Assembly (NCBI RefSeq): GCF_018408575.1
Contig: NZ_AP023418.1
Span: forward strand, 310,001 to 374,000
Direction of reading: 5' to 3'
Source of the DNA: Vescimonas coprocola
Lineage (GTDB): Bacteria; Bacillota; Clostridia; Oscillospirales; Oscillospiraceae
DNA length: 64,000 nucleotides
The translations under genes and the position numbers were made by a program. The first letter of the stretch is position 1. Each line of letters starts with the position of its first letter. This document shows positions 32,637 through 41,393 of the stretch, piece after piece. The notes below the pieces were generated by a model. That model did not search any database, was not told the DNA's origin, and worked only from the letters and a program-made list of their open reading frames with translations.

Positions 32637-32678
32637 AAAAAGGGACAGGCGCTGCTGTGCAGCGCCTGTCCCTTTTTT
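32637..32678. terminator. Bidirectional terminator
   Basis: AAAAAGGGACAGGCGCTG pairs with CAGCGCCTGTCCCTTTTTT around a four-base loop (apex ctgtg), between convergent genes. Confidence 0.95.
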
Positions 32679-32691
32679 GGCGGAATGAGGA

Positions 32692-34194
32692 TCATTTTCC
32701 CAACAAATGCTGCTCCACGCCGCCATAGAGATATTGGTAATTCCTGTGCATCATATTCTTGAAGAACGGCACCAGCAGCACCAGATCCGCCGCCAGCCAC
32801 GCCAGAGGATCGGCGGCGCACAGGGCGTAGAAGGCCAGTTCAGGGGACTGGGCGCTGACCACGCCGCCGGACAGCAGGGCCGGGAGGGTCAGGCAGATGG
32901 CCACACGGGCGATCAGCTCGGATGCTCCGGCCCACAGCACGAAGGGGGCTCGCTGGATACCCTGCACGCAGTTGCGGACCACGAACAGGAAGCACAGCAG
33001 CAGGTACATGGAGAAGTCCACATACAGGAAGTGGTTGCCGAAGCGGATGGTGTCGGCGGTGACCTTGTCGGCGCTGAGGAAGATGTGGAGATATGCGCCG
33101 TCGATGGTCAGGAGCAGACCCAGCCCTACGGAGCAGACGCCGATGATGGCGGCCATGACCAGACCCTGCAGGATGCCCTTGCGGATGCGGTGGGTGTACC
33201 CGGCACCAAGATTCTGGGCGGTGAAGCTGGTCATGGCGGCGCCAAGGCCGTTCACCGGGGTCATGATGAGGCTATTGAGCTTGTTGGCGGCGCCGAAGCC
33301 GTTCTGGGCGGCGTGGGACACCATCTGGCCGTCGATCATATCGAACTTCACCACCACGCTCTGCATGACGATGATGCCGATGGCCAGCACGGAGAACTGG
33401 AGGCCCAGCGGCACGCCCTGAACAATATGACGCTTCAGGTCCAGTCCGGTGATGTGCCAGTCCTCCTTGTGGAGCCGCAGGTCCGGATACTTGGAAAAGG
33501 CATAGGCGAAGCAGGCCACGGTGCTGATGAGCTGGGCGGTGACGGTGGCTCCGGCGGCTCCGGCCACGCCCCAGCGCAGTACCAGAATGAACAGCAGATC
33601 CAGCGCCACATTCAGCACCGTGGAGCCCAGCAGGAACAGCAGCGGCGTTACGGAGTCGCCCATGCTCCGCAGGAAGGAACAGATGAAGTTATAAAACAGC
33701 TGGGCGCCGATGCCGGCAAAGATGATGCCGCAGTAGGTGTAGGCGGCCCGGTATACCTCCGGGTTCTCCGGCGTCACGTTGATCCAGGCCAGCATGGGGT
33801 TCAGCAGCACCAGCGCCAGAGCCGTCAGCAGCACCGTCAGCCCCGCCGACAGCACCAGCTGGGCGGCCATGGAGCGGCGCACACCGGCCTGATCCCGGCA
33901 GCCCACGCAGCAGGAGGTGATGACGCAGAACCCGGCGCTGACGCCGAAGGCGAATTGCAGGAAGATGAACACCAGCGAGGTGGTGTCGTTGACGCCGGCC
34001 ACCTCCTGCGCCGTCAGGGTCTGGCCCACGATGGCGGCGTCGCTGATGGTATACACCTGCTGCAGCAGGTACGACAGGATCACCGGCAGGGAGAACTGCA
34101 AAATGGTGCGCCAGCAGGTGCCGTGGGTCAGGTCCACCGGGTGGAACAGGTCGCGAAGGGCCTGAAAAGGTTTTCTATTCTGAGATTTTTCCAT
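32692..34194 (-). CDS. MATE-family efflux transporter
   Basis: A 500-residue protein with two bundles of six hydrophobic helices. The opening SLPVILSYLLQQVYTISDAAIVGQ (in two overlapping pieces) and the matching loop AAMTSFTAQNLGAG in the second half are the MATE repeat signatures. It exports cationic drugs or metabolites in exchange for sodium or protons. A TTGACT/TATAAT promoter with 17-base spacing lies at 34262-34234. It is convergent with the XRE gene. Confidence 0.92.
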   Translation of the reverse strand: MEKSQNRKPFQALRDLFHPVDLTHGTCWRTILQFSLPVILSYLLQQVYTISDAAIVGQTLTAQEVAGVNDTTSLVFIFLQFAFGVSAGFCVITSCCVGCRDQAGVRRSMAAQLVLSAGLTVLLTALALVLLNPMLAWINVTPENPEVYRAAYTYCGIIFAGIGAQLFYNFICSFLRSMGDSVTPLLFLLGSTVLNVALDLLFILVLRWGVAGAAGATVTAQLISTVACFAYAFSKYPDLRLHKEDWHITGLDLKRHIVQGVPLGLQFSVLAIGIIVMQSVVVKFDMIDGQMVSHAAQNGFGAANKLNSLIMTPVNGLGAAMTSFTAQNLGAGYTHRIRKGILQGLVMAAIIGVCSVGLGLLLTIDGAYLHIFLSADKVTADTIRFGNHFLYVDFSMYLLLCFLFVVRNCVQGIQRAPFVLWAGASELIARVAICLTLPALLSGGVVSAQSPELAFYALCAADPLAWLAADLVLLVPFFKNMMHRNYQYLYGGVEQHLLGK

Positions 34195-34233
34195 AGTTTA
34201 CGCTCTTTTCTCTCGCTTTTTCTACGACGGCAA

Positions 34234-34262
34234 ATTATAGCCTGTTGGGCGGCGGAAGTCAA
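34234..34262 (-). promoter_or_regulatory. Promoter of the MATE gene
   Basis: TTGACT (34262-34257), 17-base spacer, TATAAT (34239-34234). Confidence 0.8.
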
Positions 34263-34352
34263 GTGGAGAAGGGACTGCAAACTTCACAAACTTCGTCATT
34301 TTAACCTAAAAAGAGGTATACAAATTGATGGAATGCACAAATAAGACGGGCG

Positions 34353-34381
34353 GCATACTTGGGTCGGGACGAGCATATAGT
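34353..34381 (+). promoter_or_regulatory. Candidate sigma-E promoter of spoIIIA
   Basis: GCATACT (34353-34359) and CATATAGT (34374-34381) are 14 bases apart, resembling the sigma-E pattern of an ATA-containing -35 and CATACAnT -10. The Bacillus spoIIIA operon is sigma-E dependent; the match here is moderate. Confidence 0.4.
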
Positions 34382-34403
34382 GGAGCATCACAGAGGAAAG
34401 GGC

Positions 34404-35339
34404 GTGGAGCGTGTGGACGAGGCATACGCCATCCGGCGGTATCAGCAGGCGGCGGCTCTGCTGCCGCTGCGATGGCAGCGGCTGTGCCGTCAGGTGCCGG
34501 AGGAGCAGCAGGCGGAGGCGGAGGAGCTGCGGCTGCGAGCCGGGCAGACGTTGACGCTGCTGCTGCGGGGAGGGGAGGTGCCGGCGGCACGGGAGCGGCC
34601 CTACCCGGTGGTGACTCAAACGGAGCTGGAGCAGCTGTGCGACGGGGTGACGGACTACTCCCGGTATGCGGCGGCGGATACCCTGAGCCGGGGGTATCTC
34701 ACGGCACGGGGCGGCTTCCGCATCGGCGTGTGCGGTACGGCGGTGCTGCGGGACGGGGTCAACACCAATCTGCGGGATATCTCCTCCGTCACCATCCGTA
34801 TCGCACGGGAGCAGCCGGGGCTTTCGACGGAGGTGCTGCCCCAGCTGTTCCGGGAGGGCAGCTTTTGCAGCACCCTCCTGCTGGCCCCACCGGGACTGGG
34901 CAAGACCACCCTGCTGCGGGATCTGATCCGGGGACTGTCCGACGGTGCAGAGGGCGTCCCACCTCATCGGGTGGCGGTGGTGGACGAGCGGGGGGAAATC
35001 GCCGTCATGTTTCAGGGCATCCCCCAGATGGCGCTGGGCAGCCACACCGATGTGCTGGACGCCTGTCCCAAGGCGCTGGGCATCCCCATTCTGCTGCGGT
35101 CGGCCAACCCGCAGGTCATAGCCGTGGACGAGATCACTGTTCGGGAGGATCTGATGGCCATGTCCGCTGCCGCCAACTGCGGGGTGCGGTTTCTGGCCAC
35201 CATCCATGCTGCTGACCGGCGGGAGCTGGGGCGAAGACCGCTGTTTTCCCATCTGCTGAAGGAGAAGGTCTTTGAAAAGCTGGTGACCATCCGGCGGGAG
35301 GAGGGGCAGCGGCGGTATCTGGTGGAGGAGCTGTGGTAA
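34404..35339 (+). CDS. spoIIIAA: Stage III sporulation protein AA (ATPase)
   Basis: A 311-residue secretion-ATPase-like protein. The start GTG 34404 follows GAGGAAAG; a second GTG at 34413 is also possible. The Walker A motif APPGLGKTTLLRDL lies at about 159-172, followed by VAVVDERGEIAVM and ANPQVIAVDEITV (Walker B). It belongs to the type II/IV secretion ATPase superfamily and powers or assembles the SpoIIIA-SpoIIQ channel between mother cell and forespore. First gene of an eight-gene operon with overlapping or closely spaced members. Confidence 0.95.
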   Translation: MERVDEAYAIRRYQQAAALLPLRWQRLCRQVPEEQQAEAEELRLRAGQTLTLLLRGGEVPAARERPYPVVTQTELEQLCDGVTDYSRYAAADTLSRGYLTARGGFRIGVCGTAVLRDGVNTNLRDISSVTIRIAREQPGLSTEVLPQLFREGSFCSTLLLAPPGLGKTTLLRDLIRGLSDGAEGVPPHRVAVVDERGEIAVMFQGIPQMALGSHTDVLDACPKALGIPILLRSANPQVIAVDEITVREDLMAMSAAANCGVRFLATIHAADRRELGRRPLFSHLLKEKVFEKLVTIRREEGQRRYLVEELW

Positions 35340-35815
35340 GGGACGTGCTGGGGAGCCTTCTGCTGCTGGGAGGCGCCCTGTGGCTGTGGCTGGGACTGGT
35401 ACAGGCCCAGCGGCGGCAGCTGCGGCTGCTGGAGGAGCTGGCGGCGTCGCTGGAGCAGATGGCCTCCGCCATTCGCTTCCGGCGGGAGACGCTGCTGCGG
35501 CTGCTGGCGGCTCAGCGGCAGCGCCCATTGGCGGGACCGTACTATGGAGCGGTGCTGGCGGCGCTGGAGGAGGGCATCTCTCTTCCGGCGGCATGGCGGC
35601 AGGGCTTTGCGGCTCTCTCCGGGGAGGGTGGTCGTATCCTGCGGCGGCTGGAGCCGGAGGGGGACGAGCAGAGGATATTGGGTGAGCTGACATGGGCCGC
35701 CGGGGAGCTGACGGAACTGCGGAGAGGACTGGAGCAGGAGAGCCGCCAGCGGGAAAAGCTCTGGTTTGCGGGGCTGTTTTCCGGGGCGGGCCTGCTGCTG
35801 ATCCTGCTGATTTGA
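35333..35815 (+). CDS. spoIIIAB: Stage III sporulation protein AB
   Basis: A 160-residue protein from GTG 35333, overlapping the spoIIIAA stop by seven bases. An N-terminal helix (about 6-24) and a C-terminal helix (about 145-160) anchor a helical domain like the GspF half of secretion systems. The LEELAASLEQMASAIRFRRE segment is typical. It is part of the SpoIIIA channel. Confidence 0.93.
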   Translation: MVRDVLGSLLLLGGALWLWLGLVQAQRRQLRLLEELAASLEQMASAIRFRRETLLRLLAAQRQRPLAGPYYGAVLAALEEGISLPAAWRQGFAALSGEGGRILRRLEPEGDEQRILGELTWAAGELTELRRGLEQESRQREKLWFAGLFSGAGLLLILLI

Positions 35816-35824
35816 GGACGAGCA

Positions 35825-36019
35825 ATGGATGTGGACCTGATTTTCAAGATCGCAGCGGTGGGGATCCTGGTGGCGGTGCTGAACCTGCTGTTGGTACGTA
35901 GCGGCCGGGAGGAGCAGGCTATGATGACCACGCTGGCCGGTCTGGTGGTGGTACTGATGATGCTGGTGCAGCAGATCAGCGACCTGTTCCAGCTGGTCAA
36001 GACGCTGTTTGGGTTATAA
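35825..36019 (+). CDS. spoIIIAC: Stage III sporulation protein AC
   Basis: A 64-residue protein with two membrane helices; the KIAAVGILVAVLNLLL and QQISDLFQLVKTLFGL segments match SpoIIIAC. It sits in the mother-cell membrane as part of the channel. It lies between AB and AD with nine- and three-base gaps. Confidence 0.95.
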   Translation: MDVDLIFKIAAVGILVAVLNLLLVRSGREEQAMMTTLAGLVVVLMMLVQQISDLFQLVKTLFGL

Positions 36020-36022
36020 GAG

Positions 36023-36409
36023 ATGGAGGCTGTATGGCAGATCGTGGCGTTGGGACTGCTGGGCGCCGTGCTGGCCGCTTTGCTGAAAAAGCATACGCCG
36101 GAGCTGGCGCTGCTGCTGGCCGTGGCGGTATGCGGGGCGGCGGCGCTGGCAGCCGTCCGTGGTGTGCGGGAGGTATGGGCCTTTCTGGAGGACCTGCTGG
36201 CGGCGGTGGAGATCTCCTCCACGCTGTTTCTCCCCCTGCTGAAAACGGCGGGCATCGCCGTGGTGACCCGCATCGGCGCAGATCTGTGCCGGGATGCCGG
36301 GGAGAGCGCTGTGGCCTCGGCGGTGGAGATGGCCGGGGCCATGGGGGCGCTGCTGGCGGTGCTGCCCCTGATGCAGGCAGCGTGGGAGGTGCTGCGGTCG
36401 CTGCTGTAA
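36023..36409 (+). CDS. spoIIIAD: Stage III sporulation protein AD
   Basis: A 128-residue polytopic protein, three or four helices; the central LLKTAGIAVVTRIGADLCRD with GESAVASAVEMAGA is characteristic of the AC/AD family. It follows spoIIIAC by three bases. Confidence 0.95.
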   Translation: MEAVWQIVALGLLGAVLAALLKKHTPELALLLAVAVCGAAALAAVRGVREVWAFLEDLLAAVEISSTLFLPLLKTAGIAVVTRIGADLCRDAGESAVASAVEMAGAMGALLAVLPLMQAAWEVLRSLL

Positions 36410-36414
36410 GGGCG

Positions 36415-37455
36415 GTGTGGCTGGCGTGCCTGCTGCTTCTGGCGATGGTGCCTGCGTGGGCGGCGGACCTGCCGCAGGAAGTGACGGACGCCGCTCCCCC
36501 GGCGGCGGAGGAGCTGGAGGGAAAGGACTTCTCCGGCGGCATCGCCGCTCTGCTGGAGCAGGGGACGACTCTTCTGGGGGAGGCTCTGCGGGAGAACCTG
36601 CGGGGAGCGGTGCTGATCTTAGGGGTGGTGCTGCTGTGCGGGGCGGCGGATGCCGTGCTTCGCACCCCGGAGAGCCCCATGCGCCGTTTTTTGCCCATGG
36701 CCGGGGCGGCGGCCATTGCGGTGCTGTCGCTGGGCAGCATGAAGAGCCTGCTGGGGCTGGGGACCCAGACCATCGAGGAATTGGACGTGTTCTCCAAGGC
36801 GCTGCTGCCGACGCTGGCCGCCGCTGTGGCCGCCGGAGGGGGCGCCGTTACCGCCGGAACGGGACAGGTCATCGCCGTGTGCTTTGCCGATGCCCTCATT
36901 ACCCTCATCCGGGGACTACTGCTGCCTATGACGTACTTTTTGGCGGCGGCGGCCACGGCGGATGCCATGCTGCCCCGGCACGGGCTGGGGACCGTCGCCA
37001 AGGCGGCCAGCCGGGTGGTGACGTGGCTTTTGACGGGCTCACTGGTGCTGTTTACCGGCTACCTGACCCTGTCCGGGGCCGTCAGTACCTCGGCGGACGC
37101 ACTGACGGTGCAGGTGACCCGCTCCGCCGTAGGGGCCATGCCGGTGGTGGGACGCATCCTCTCCGATGCGGCGGGCAGTGTGCTGGCCGGGGCGGGCGTG
37201 GTGAAAAACGCCATCGGCGTATTTGGTCTGCTGGGGGTGCTGGCGGCGTGTCTGGGACCCTTTGTACGCTTGGGGGTGCAGTATCTTTTGTACAAGCTGA
37301 CGGCGTTTCTGGCGGGGATGACCGCCGCTCCGGAGCTGGCGAAGCTCATCGATGCGCTGGGTGGCGTGTTCGGCCTGATGCTGGGTATGACCGGCAGCTG
37401 CGCCCTGCTGCTGCTCATCTCCATCTCCTCGGCCATTCTGGTGGTGACGCCATGA
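36415..37455 (+). CDS. spoIIIAE: Stage III sporulation protein AE
   Basis: A 346-residue polytopic protein. The frame is open from within spoIIIAD; GTG 36415 (after AAGGGC) is the best start and leaves an N-terminal signal-like helix ending in AWA. Later helices span about residues 55-75 and recur to the C-terminus, with LVKFSGAVST-like sequence (here LTLSGAVSTSADALT). It is the largest membrane subunit of the channel. The stop overlaps the next ATG. The exact start is uncertain because the ribosome binding site is weak. Confidence 0.92.
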   Translation: MWLACLLLLAMVPAWAADLPQEVTDAAPPAAEELEGKDFSGGIAALLEQGTTLLGEALRENLRGAVLILGVVLLCGAADAVLRTPESPMRRFLPMAGAAAIAVLSLGSMKSLLGLGTQTIEELDVFSKALLPTLAAAVAAGGGAVTAGTGQVIAVCFADALITLIRGLLLPMTYFLAAAATADAMLPRHGLGTVAKAASRVVTWLLTGSLVLFTGYLTLSGAVSTSADALTVQVTRSAVGAMPVVGRILSDAAGSVLAGAGVVKNAIGVFGLLGVLAACLGPFVRLGVQYLLYKLTAFLAGMTAAPELAKLIDALGGVFGLMLGMTGSCALLLLISISSAILVVTP

Positions 37456-37928
37456 TGGAAACGCTGCGAGGGTGGCTGCTGGGCCTGACCGCTGCGGCGC
37501 TGGCGGTGTCGCTGCTGACGGCGATGCTGCCCAAGGGGGAGACCATCCGCCGCATCGCCGGGCTGGCGGGAGGACTGATCCTGCTGCTGGCGGTGGTGCA
37601 GCCGCTGCTGCGGGTGCGGTGGGAGGAGTTGACGTGGCGGTACGAGACGTATCAGCGGGAGATGGACCGGCAGACGGAGGCGTATCAGGCGGCCTACGCC
37701 GACAGTCTGTCCGGGGACATAGCCGACCGCACCGCCGCATATATATCGGAAAAAGCGGCGTCGCTGGGCATCGACTGCCGGGTGCAGGTGGAGGTTCGCA
37801 CGGAGGACGGCCTGCCCCTGCCCTATGGGGCGTCGCTGGACGTGGAAAGGGATCAGGTGCTGTCGGACTACATGGCGCAGGAGCTGGGTATCCCGGTCTC
37901 CCGCCAGAGCTGGCAGCCGGAGGAGTGA
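37452..37928 (+). CDS. spoIIIAF: Stage III sporulation protein AF
   Basis: A 158-residue protein beginning at ATG 37452, overlapping spoIIIAE as ATGA. Two N-terminal helices (about 8-25 and 32-52) and a soluble ring-building domain (about 90-150) match SpoIIIAF. It forms part of the outer ring in the intermembrane space. Confidence 0.93.
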   Translation: MMETLRGWLLGLTAAALAVSLLTAMLPKGETIRRIAGLAGGLILLLAVVQPLLRVRWEELTWRYETYQREMDRQTEAYQAAYADSLSGDIADRTAAYISEKAASLGIDCRVQVEVRTEDGLPLPYGASLDVERDQVLSDYMAQELGIPVSRQSWQPEE

Positions 37929-37931
37929 GGG

Positions 37932-38432
37932 ATGGACAGGGAAAAGCTGAGGGATATCTTCCGGAAATACCGGGCCGTGGGGCTGGTGCTGCTGGCGGGT
38001 CTTTTGCTGCTGCTTCTGCCCACGGGCAAGAGCAGCGGACAGGAGCGGCAGACGAGCGACGATACCCAGCTCTACTCGCTGGAGGAGACGGAGCAGCGCA
38101 TGGCCCAGCTGCTGGGTAAAATGAGCGGCGTGGGCCGGGTGCAGGTGATGCTGACCTTAAAGACCGGCCCCACCCTCCAGCTGGCCCAGGACATGGATCT
38201 GGAGCAGGAGGAGGGCAGCCTGCGGCAGCGGAGCCAGCCGGTGACGGTGAACCGGGGCAGCGGCTGGCAGGAGGCGCTGGTGACCCGGCAGGACTACCCG
38301 GTGTATCAGGGAGCGGTGGTGGTGTGTCAGGGGGCCGGCAGCAGTGCCGTGCGTCTGGCGGTGACGGAGGCCGTGGCGGCGCTGACGGCGCTGTCCACGG
38401 AGAAGATCACAGTGGTGCAATGGGAACAATAA
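37932..38432 (+). CDS. spoIIIAG: Stage III sporulation protein AG
   Basis: A 166-residue protein. One transmembrane helix (about 15-33) is followed by a ring-building domain with LEETEQRMAQLLGKMSGVG and RVQVMLTLKTG, as in SpoIIIAG, which forms a large ring with a central pore in the intermembrane space. ATG is three bases after spoIIIAF. Confidence 0.95.
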   Translation: MDREKLRDIFRKYRAVGLVLLAGLLLLLLPTGKSSGQERQTSDDTQLYSLEETEQRMAQLLGKMSGVGRVQVMLTLKTGPTLQLAQDMDLEQEEGSLRQRSQPVTVNRGSGWQEALVTRQDYPVYQGAVVVCQGAGSSAVRLAVTEAVAALTALSTEKITVVQWEQ

Positions 38433-38446
38433 CAGGAGGGACGGAC

Positions 38447-38974
38447 ATGAAAACGGTGTGGAAACGGCGAGGTGTGGCGGCGGCGGTGCTGCTGCTGGTG
38501 TGCGGTGCGGTGTACATGAACTGGCGGTACAGCGACAGCGTCAAGGACAACAAGGTGCTGGGCCAGTCGGAGTTGGTCAACGCCAATGAGGAGACGGCAG
38601 GGGATCCGGCCCCGGCGGAGGACGATTATTTCGCCACGGCACGGCTCAGCCGCAAGCAGGCACGGGACAACGCCATCCATATGCTGCAGGAGGCGGAGAG
38701 CGACGAAAACGCCGAGGAGAGTGTTCTCAACGAGGCATCCCAGACCTTGCAGGTGCTGGCGTCGTACACGGTGGCCGAGTCCCAGATCGAGAGTCTGGTG
38801 ACGGCCAAGGGCTACGCCGACTGCGTGGTGTTCATAGGGGAGGACAGCGTCAGCGTGGTGGTGGCGGCTCCGGAGACGGGACTGAACACGGCGGACGTGG
38901 CTCGCATCAAGGACATTGTGGTCAACGAGACGGACTACACCCCGGAGCAGATCAAGATCATGGAGGCAAATTAG
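38447..38974 (+). CDS. spoIIIAH: Stage III sporulation protein AH
   Basis: A 175-residue protein from ATG 38447 (CAGGAGGG upstream); the longer frame is a shadow of spoIIIAG. A transmembrane helix lies at about 9-26, then a YscJ/FliF-like ring domain from about residue 60 (RLSRKQARDNAIHMLQEAES) ending at DIVVNETDYTPEQIKIME. In Bacillus its extracellular domain binds forespore SpoIIQ; the M23 protein at 24090 is a possible SpoIIQ-like candidate too. Last gene of the operon. Confidence 0.95.
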   Translation: MKTVWKRRGVAAAVLLLVCGAVYMNWRYSDSVKDNKVLGQSELVNANEETAGDPAPAEDDYFATARLSRKQARDNAIHMLQEAESDENAEESVLNEASQTLQVLASYTVAESQIESLVTAKGYADCVVFIGEDSVSVVVAAPETGLNTADVARIKDIVVNETDYTPEQIKIMEAN

Positions 38975-38977
38975 TGG

Positions 38978-39006
38978 TTGTATTTTCCCGCTGCCGATGG
39001 TATAAT
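38978..39006 (+). promoter_or_regulatory. Promoter of the Asp23-nusB-xse-ispA unit
   Basis: TTGTAT (38978-38983), 17-base spacer, TATAAT (39001-39006), starting right after the spoIIIAH stop. Confidence 0.75.
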
Positions 39007-39049
39007 ACCAATGATTCGAATATACCAAAAGAACGGGAGTAAGATTGCT

Positions 39050-39409
39050 ATGGCTGAAAATAAAGAGTATATCACCCGTCAGGAGAGCATGGGTACCATC
39101 CAGATCTCCGAGGATGTGGTGGCGTCCATCTCCAGCTCTGTGGCGCTGGAGACGGAGGGCGTGGGCGGCCTGCTCAACGCCAATATGGCGGATCTGGTGG
39201 GCGGCAAGAAGATGACCGCCAAGGGCGTCCGGGTGGAGATGGCCGAGGACGGCGTGGTGGTGAACCTGTTTCTCATGATCCGCTACGGTTTTGCCATCGC
39301 TGAGGTGGCTCAGAAGGTCCAGAACGCCGTCTATTCGGCGCTGGAGGGCATGACCGGCTTCCCGGTGAAGGCGGTCAACGTCCATGTGGGCGGCATCAGC
39401 TTCGACTGA
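39050..39409 (+). CDS. Asp23/Gls24 envelope stress response protein
   Basis: A 119-residue protein from ATG 39050. It opens ITRQESMGTIQISEDVVASI and contains GLLNANMADLVG and the closing VKAVNVHVGGI, the Asp23/Gls24 (YqhY-like) pattern. In Bacillus the yqhY gene sits near accBC and nusB and affects lipid homeostasis; here it is also directly before nusB. It is soluble and likely membrane-associated through partners. Confidence 0.93.
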   Translation: MAENKEYITRQESMGTIQISEDVVASISSSVALETEGVGGLLNANMADLVGGKKMTAKGVRVEMAEDGVVVNLFLMIRYGFAIAEVAQKVQNAVYSALEGMTGFPVKAVNVHVGGISFD

Positions 39410-39446
39410 GCAGACATAGGATACGAGAGAAAAGGACGAAACGGGT

Positions 39447-39896
39447 ATGACACGCAACACGGCACGGGAGATCGCCGCCCATCTGGCGTATGAATGGAAT
39501 TTTACGGACCTCCCGGTGGGGGAGTTTCTGGACCGGCGGCTGGCGCCGGAGTGCTTTGCGGAGCTGGCGCCGGAGTGCGGGCTGTACGCCGATGCCCCCA
39601 ACGCCAAGCAGGCACAGTATATCCGCCGTCTGGTGGCGGGCGTGGCGGACCATGCGGCGGAGCTGGACGACTACATCGCCCGTTACGCACAGGGCTGGCG
39701 CTTCGAACGCATCCCTCTGATGGCCTCTGCCGTCATGCGGGTGGCCATGTATGAGATCCTGTATATGCCGGATATTCCCCACGGTGTGGCCATCAGTCAG
39801 GCGGTGCAGATCGCCGGTAAGTATGAGTCCGCCGAGGTGGTGAAATTCATCAACGGCATTCTGGCCAGCTTCCTGCGGGAAGAGGTCAAGGACTGA
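39447..39896 (+). CDS. nusB: Transcription antitermination factor NusB
   Basis: A 149-residue all-helical protein. RNTAREIAAHLAYEWNF is the N-terminal Arg-rich RNA-binding helix; the C-terminal signature ERIPLMASAVMRVAMYEIL and FINGILASFLR follow. It supports antitermination of rRNA operons. It is between Asp23 and xseA as in many Firmicutes. Confidence 0.95.
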   Translation: MTRNTAREIAAHLAYEWNFTDLPVGEFLDRRLAPECFAELAPECGLYADAPNAKQAQYIRRLVAGVADHAAELDDYIARYAQGWRFERIPLMASAVMRVAMYEILYMPDIPHGVAISQAVQIAGKYESAEVVKFINGILASFLREEVKD

Positions 39897-39960
39897 CACA
39901 TCACAGGCAGAGCAGGTGCGCTTGCTCTGCCTGCACTGCATTTTCAGGAAGGAGGAAGCG

Positions 39961-41166
39961 ATGGAAGGCCAGATCTATACCGTATCGGAGGTCAACGGCT
40001 TCATCAAAAACGTCATTGACGGTATCCCCCAGCTCTCCGGCATCTACATCCGGGGGGAGCTGTCCAACTATAAGATATACCCCTCCGGGCATCACTACTT
40101 CACCCTGAAGGACGGGGAGGGCGCTCTGCGGTGTGTCATGTTCAAGGGCAGCGCCATGAAGCTGCGGTTCCGGCCGGAGAACGGGATGCAGGTCATCGCC
40201 TATGGGCGCATCAGCGTGTTCCCACGGGACGGGGCCTATCAGCTCTACTGCTCCCAGCTGTCGCCGGACGGCGTGGGGGATCTGTATGTGGCCTTTGAAC
40301 AGCTGAAGGACAAGCTGTACCGGGAGGGACTGTTCGACGAGGGACACAAGAAGCCTCTGCCCCGATATCCCCAGCGCATCGCCATCGTCACCAGCTCCGC
40401 CGGGGCGGCGATCCACGACATGATCCGCATCCTGCGGCGGCGCTACCCCATTGCCAGGGTGCTGCTGCTGCCGGTGCGGGTACAGGGCGTGGAGGCTCCG
40501 CCGGAGATCGTAGGGGCCATCCGCTACGCCAACCGCTGGAAGCTGGCGGACGTGCTCATCACCGGCCGGGGCGGCGGCTCCATGGAGGACCTGTGGGCCT
40601 TCAACGACGAGCGGGTGGCACGGGCCATCTACGCATCAGAGATCCCGGTGATCTCCGCCGTAGGACATGAGCCGGATGTGACCATTGCCGACTTCGTGGC
40701 GGACCGCCGTGCCTCCACCCCCAGTAATGCCGCCGAGATCGCCGTGCCGGACATGGCGGAGCTGCTGCAGCGGCTGGACAGCTTCCGCAGCCGTATGGCG
40801 CAGGGGACGCTGAACGGGCTGGAGCGGCAGGAGCGGCGGCTGATGGCACTGGCGGAGAAGCGGGTGCTGACGGACCCGCTGGCCTTTGTGCAGGATAAGC
40901 GGCTCCAGCTGGACTATGTGCAGCAGAAGCTGCTGACGGCGGCCAATGCCCAGTGGCAGGAGGAGCAGCGGCGCTTTGCGGCACTGGCGGCCAAGCTGGA
41001 TGCCCTGAGTCCCCTGAAGGTGCTGGGCCGGGGCTACGCCATGGCCCGGACGGAGGACGGCGCAGTGCTGCGGACGGCGGCGCAGGTGCAGTCCGGGGAT
41101 ACCATTCATTTGCGGCTGGCGCAGGGCGGCCTGCGCTGCACGGTAACGGAAAAGGAGGAAGCGTGA
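39961..41166 (+). CDS. xseA: Exodeoxyribonuclease VII large subunit
   Basis: A 401-residue protein starting at ATG 39961 with AAGGAGGAAGCG upstream. The N-terminal OB fold starts YTVSEVNGFIKNVIDG, followed by GELSNYKIYPSGHHYFTLKD; the catalytic domain contains AIVTSSAGAAIHDM and GRGGGSMEDLWAFNDE. A coiled coil near the C-terminus binds XseB. It degrades single-stranded DNA. The stop overlaps the xseB start. Confidence 0.96.
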   Translation: MEGQIYTVSEVNGFIKNVIDGIPQLSGIYIRGELSNYKIYPSGHHYFTLKDGEGALRCVMFKGSAMKLRFRPENGMQVIAYGRISVFPRDGAYQLYCSQLSPDGVGDLYVAFEQLKDKLYREGLFDEGHKKPLPRYPQRIAIVTSSAGAAIHDMIRILRRRYPIARVLLLPVRVQGVEAPPEIVGAIRYANRWKLADVLITGRGGGSMEDLWAFNDERVARAIYASEIPVISAVGHEPDVTIADFVADRRASTPSNAAEIAVPDMAELLQRLDSFRSRMAQGTLNGLERQERRLMALAEKRVLTDPLAFVQDKRLQLDYVQQKLLTAANAQWQEEQRRFAALAAKLDALSPLKVLGRGYAMARTEDGAVLRTAAQVQSGDTIHLRLAQGGLRCTVTEKEEA

Positions 41167-41393
41167 TGGCAGACAAGACCTTTGAAGAGAATATGACCCG
41201 GCTGGAGGAGATCGTCACCCGGCTGGAAAAGGGGGACGTGCCTCTGAGCCAGTCCCTGTCCCTGTTCGAGGAGGGGACCCGGCTGGCGGCAGCCTGCCGC
41301 ACGGAGCTGGATCAGGCGGAGCAGCAGGTGGTGCGGCTGATGAAGGGCCCCGACGGCGCTCCGGTGGAAACGGAATTTGCAAGCGAGGAATGA
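41166..41393 (+). CDS. xseB: Exodeoxyribonuclease VII small subunit
   Basis: A 75-residue acidic helical protein (FEENMTRLEEIVTRLEKGDV and the SLSLFEEGTRLAAACR segment). ATG 41166 shares its A with the xseA stop, and its own stop overlaps the ispA ATG. Confidence 0.95.
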   Translation: MADKTFEENMTRLEEIVTRLEKGDVPLSQSLSLFEEGTRLAAACRTELDQAEQQVVRLMKGPDGAPVETEFASEE

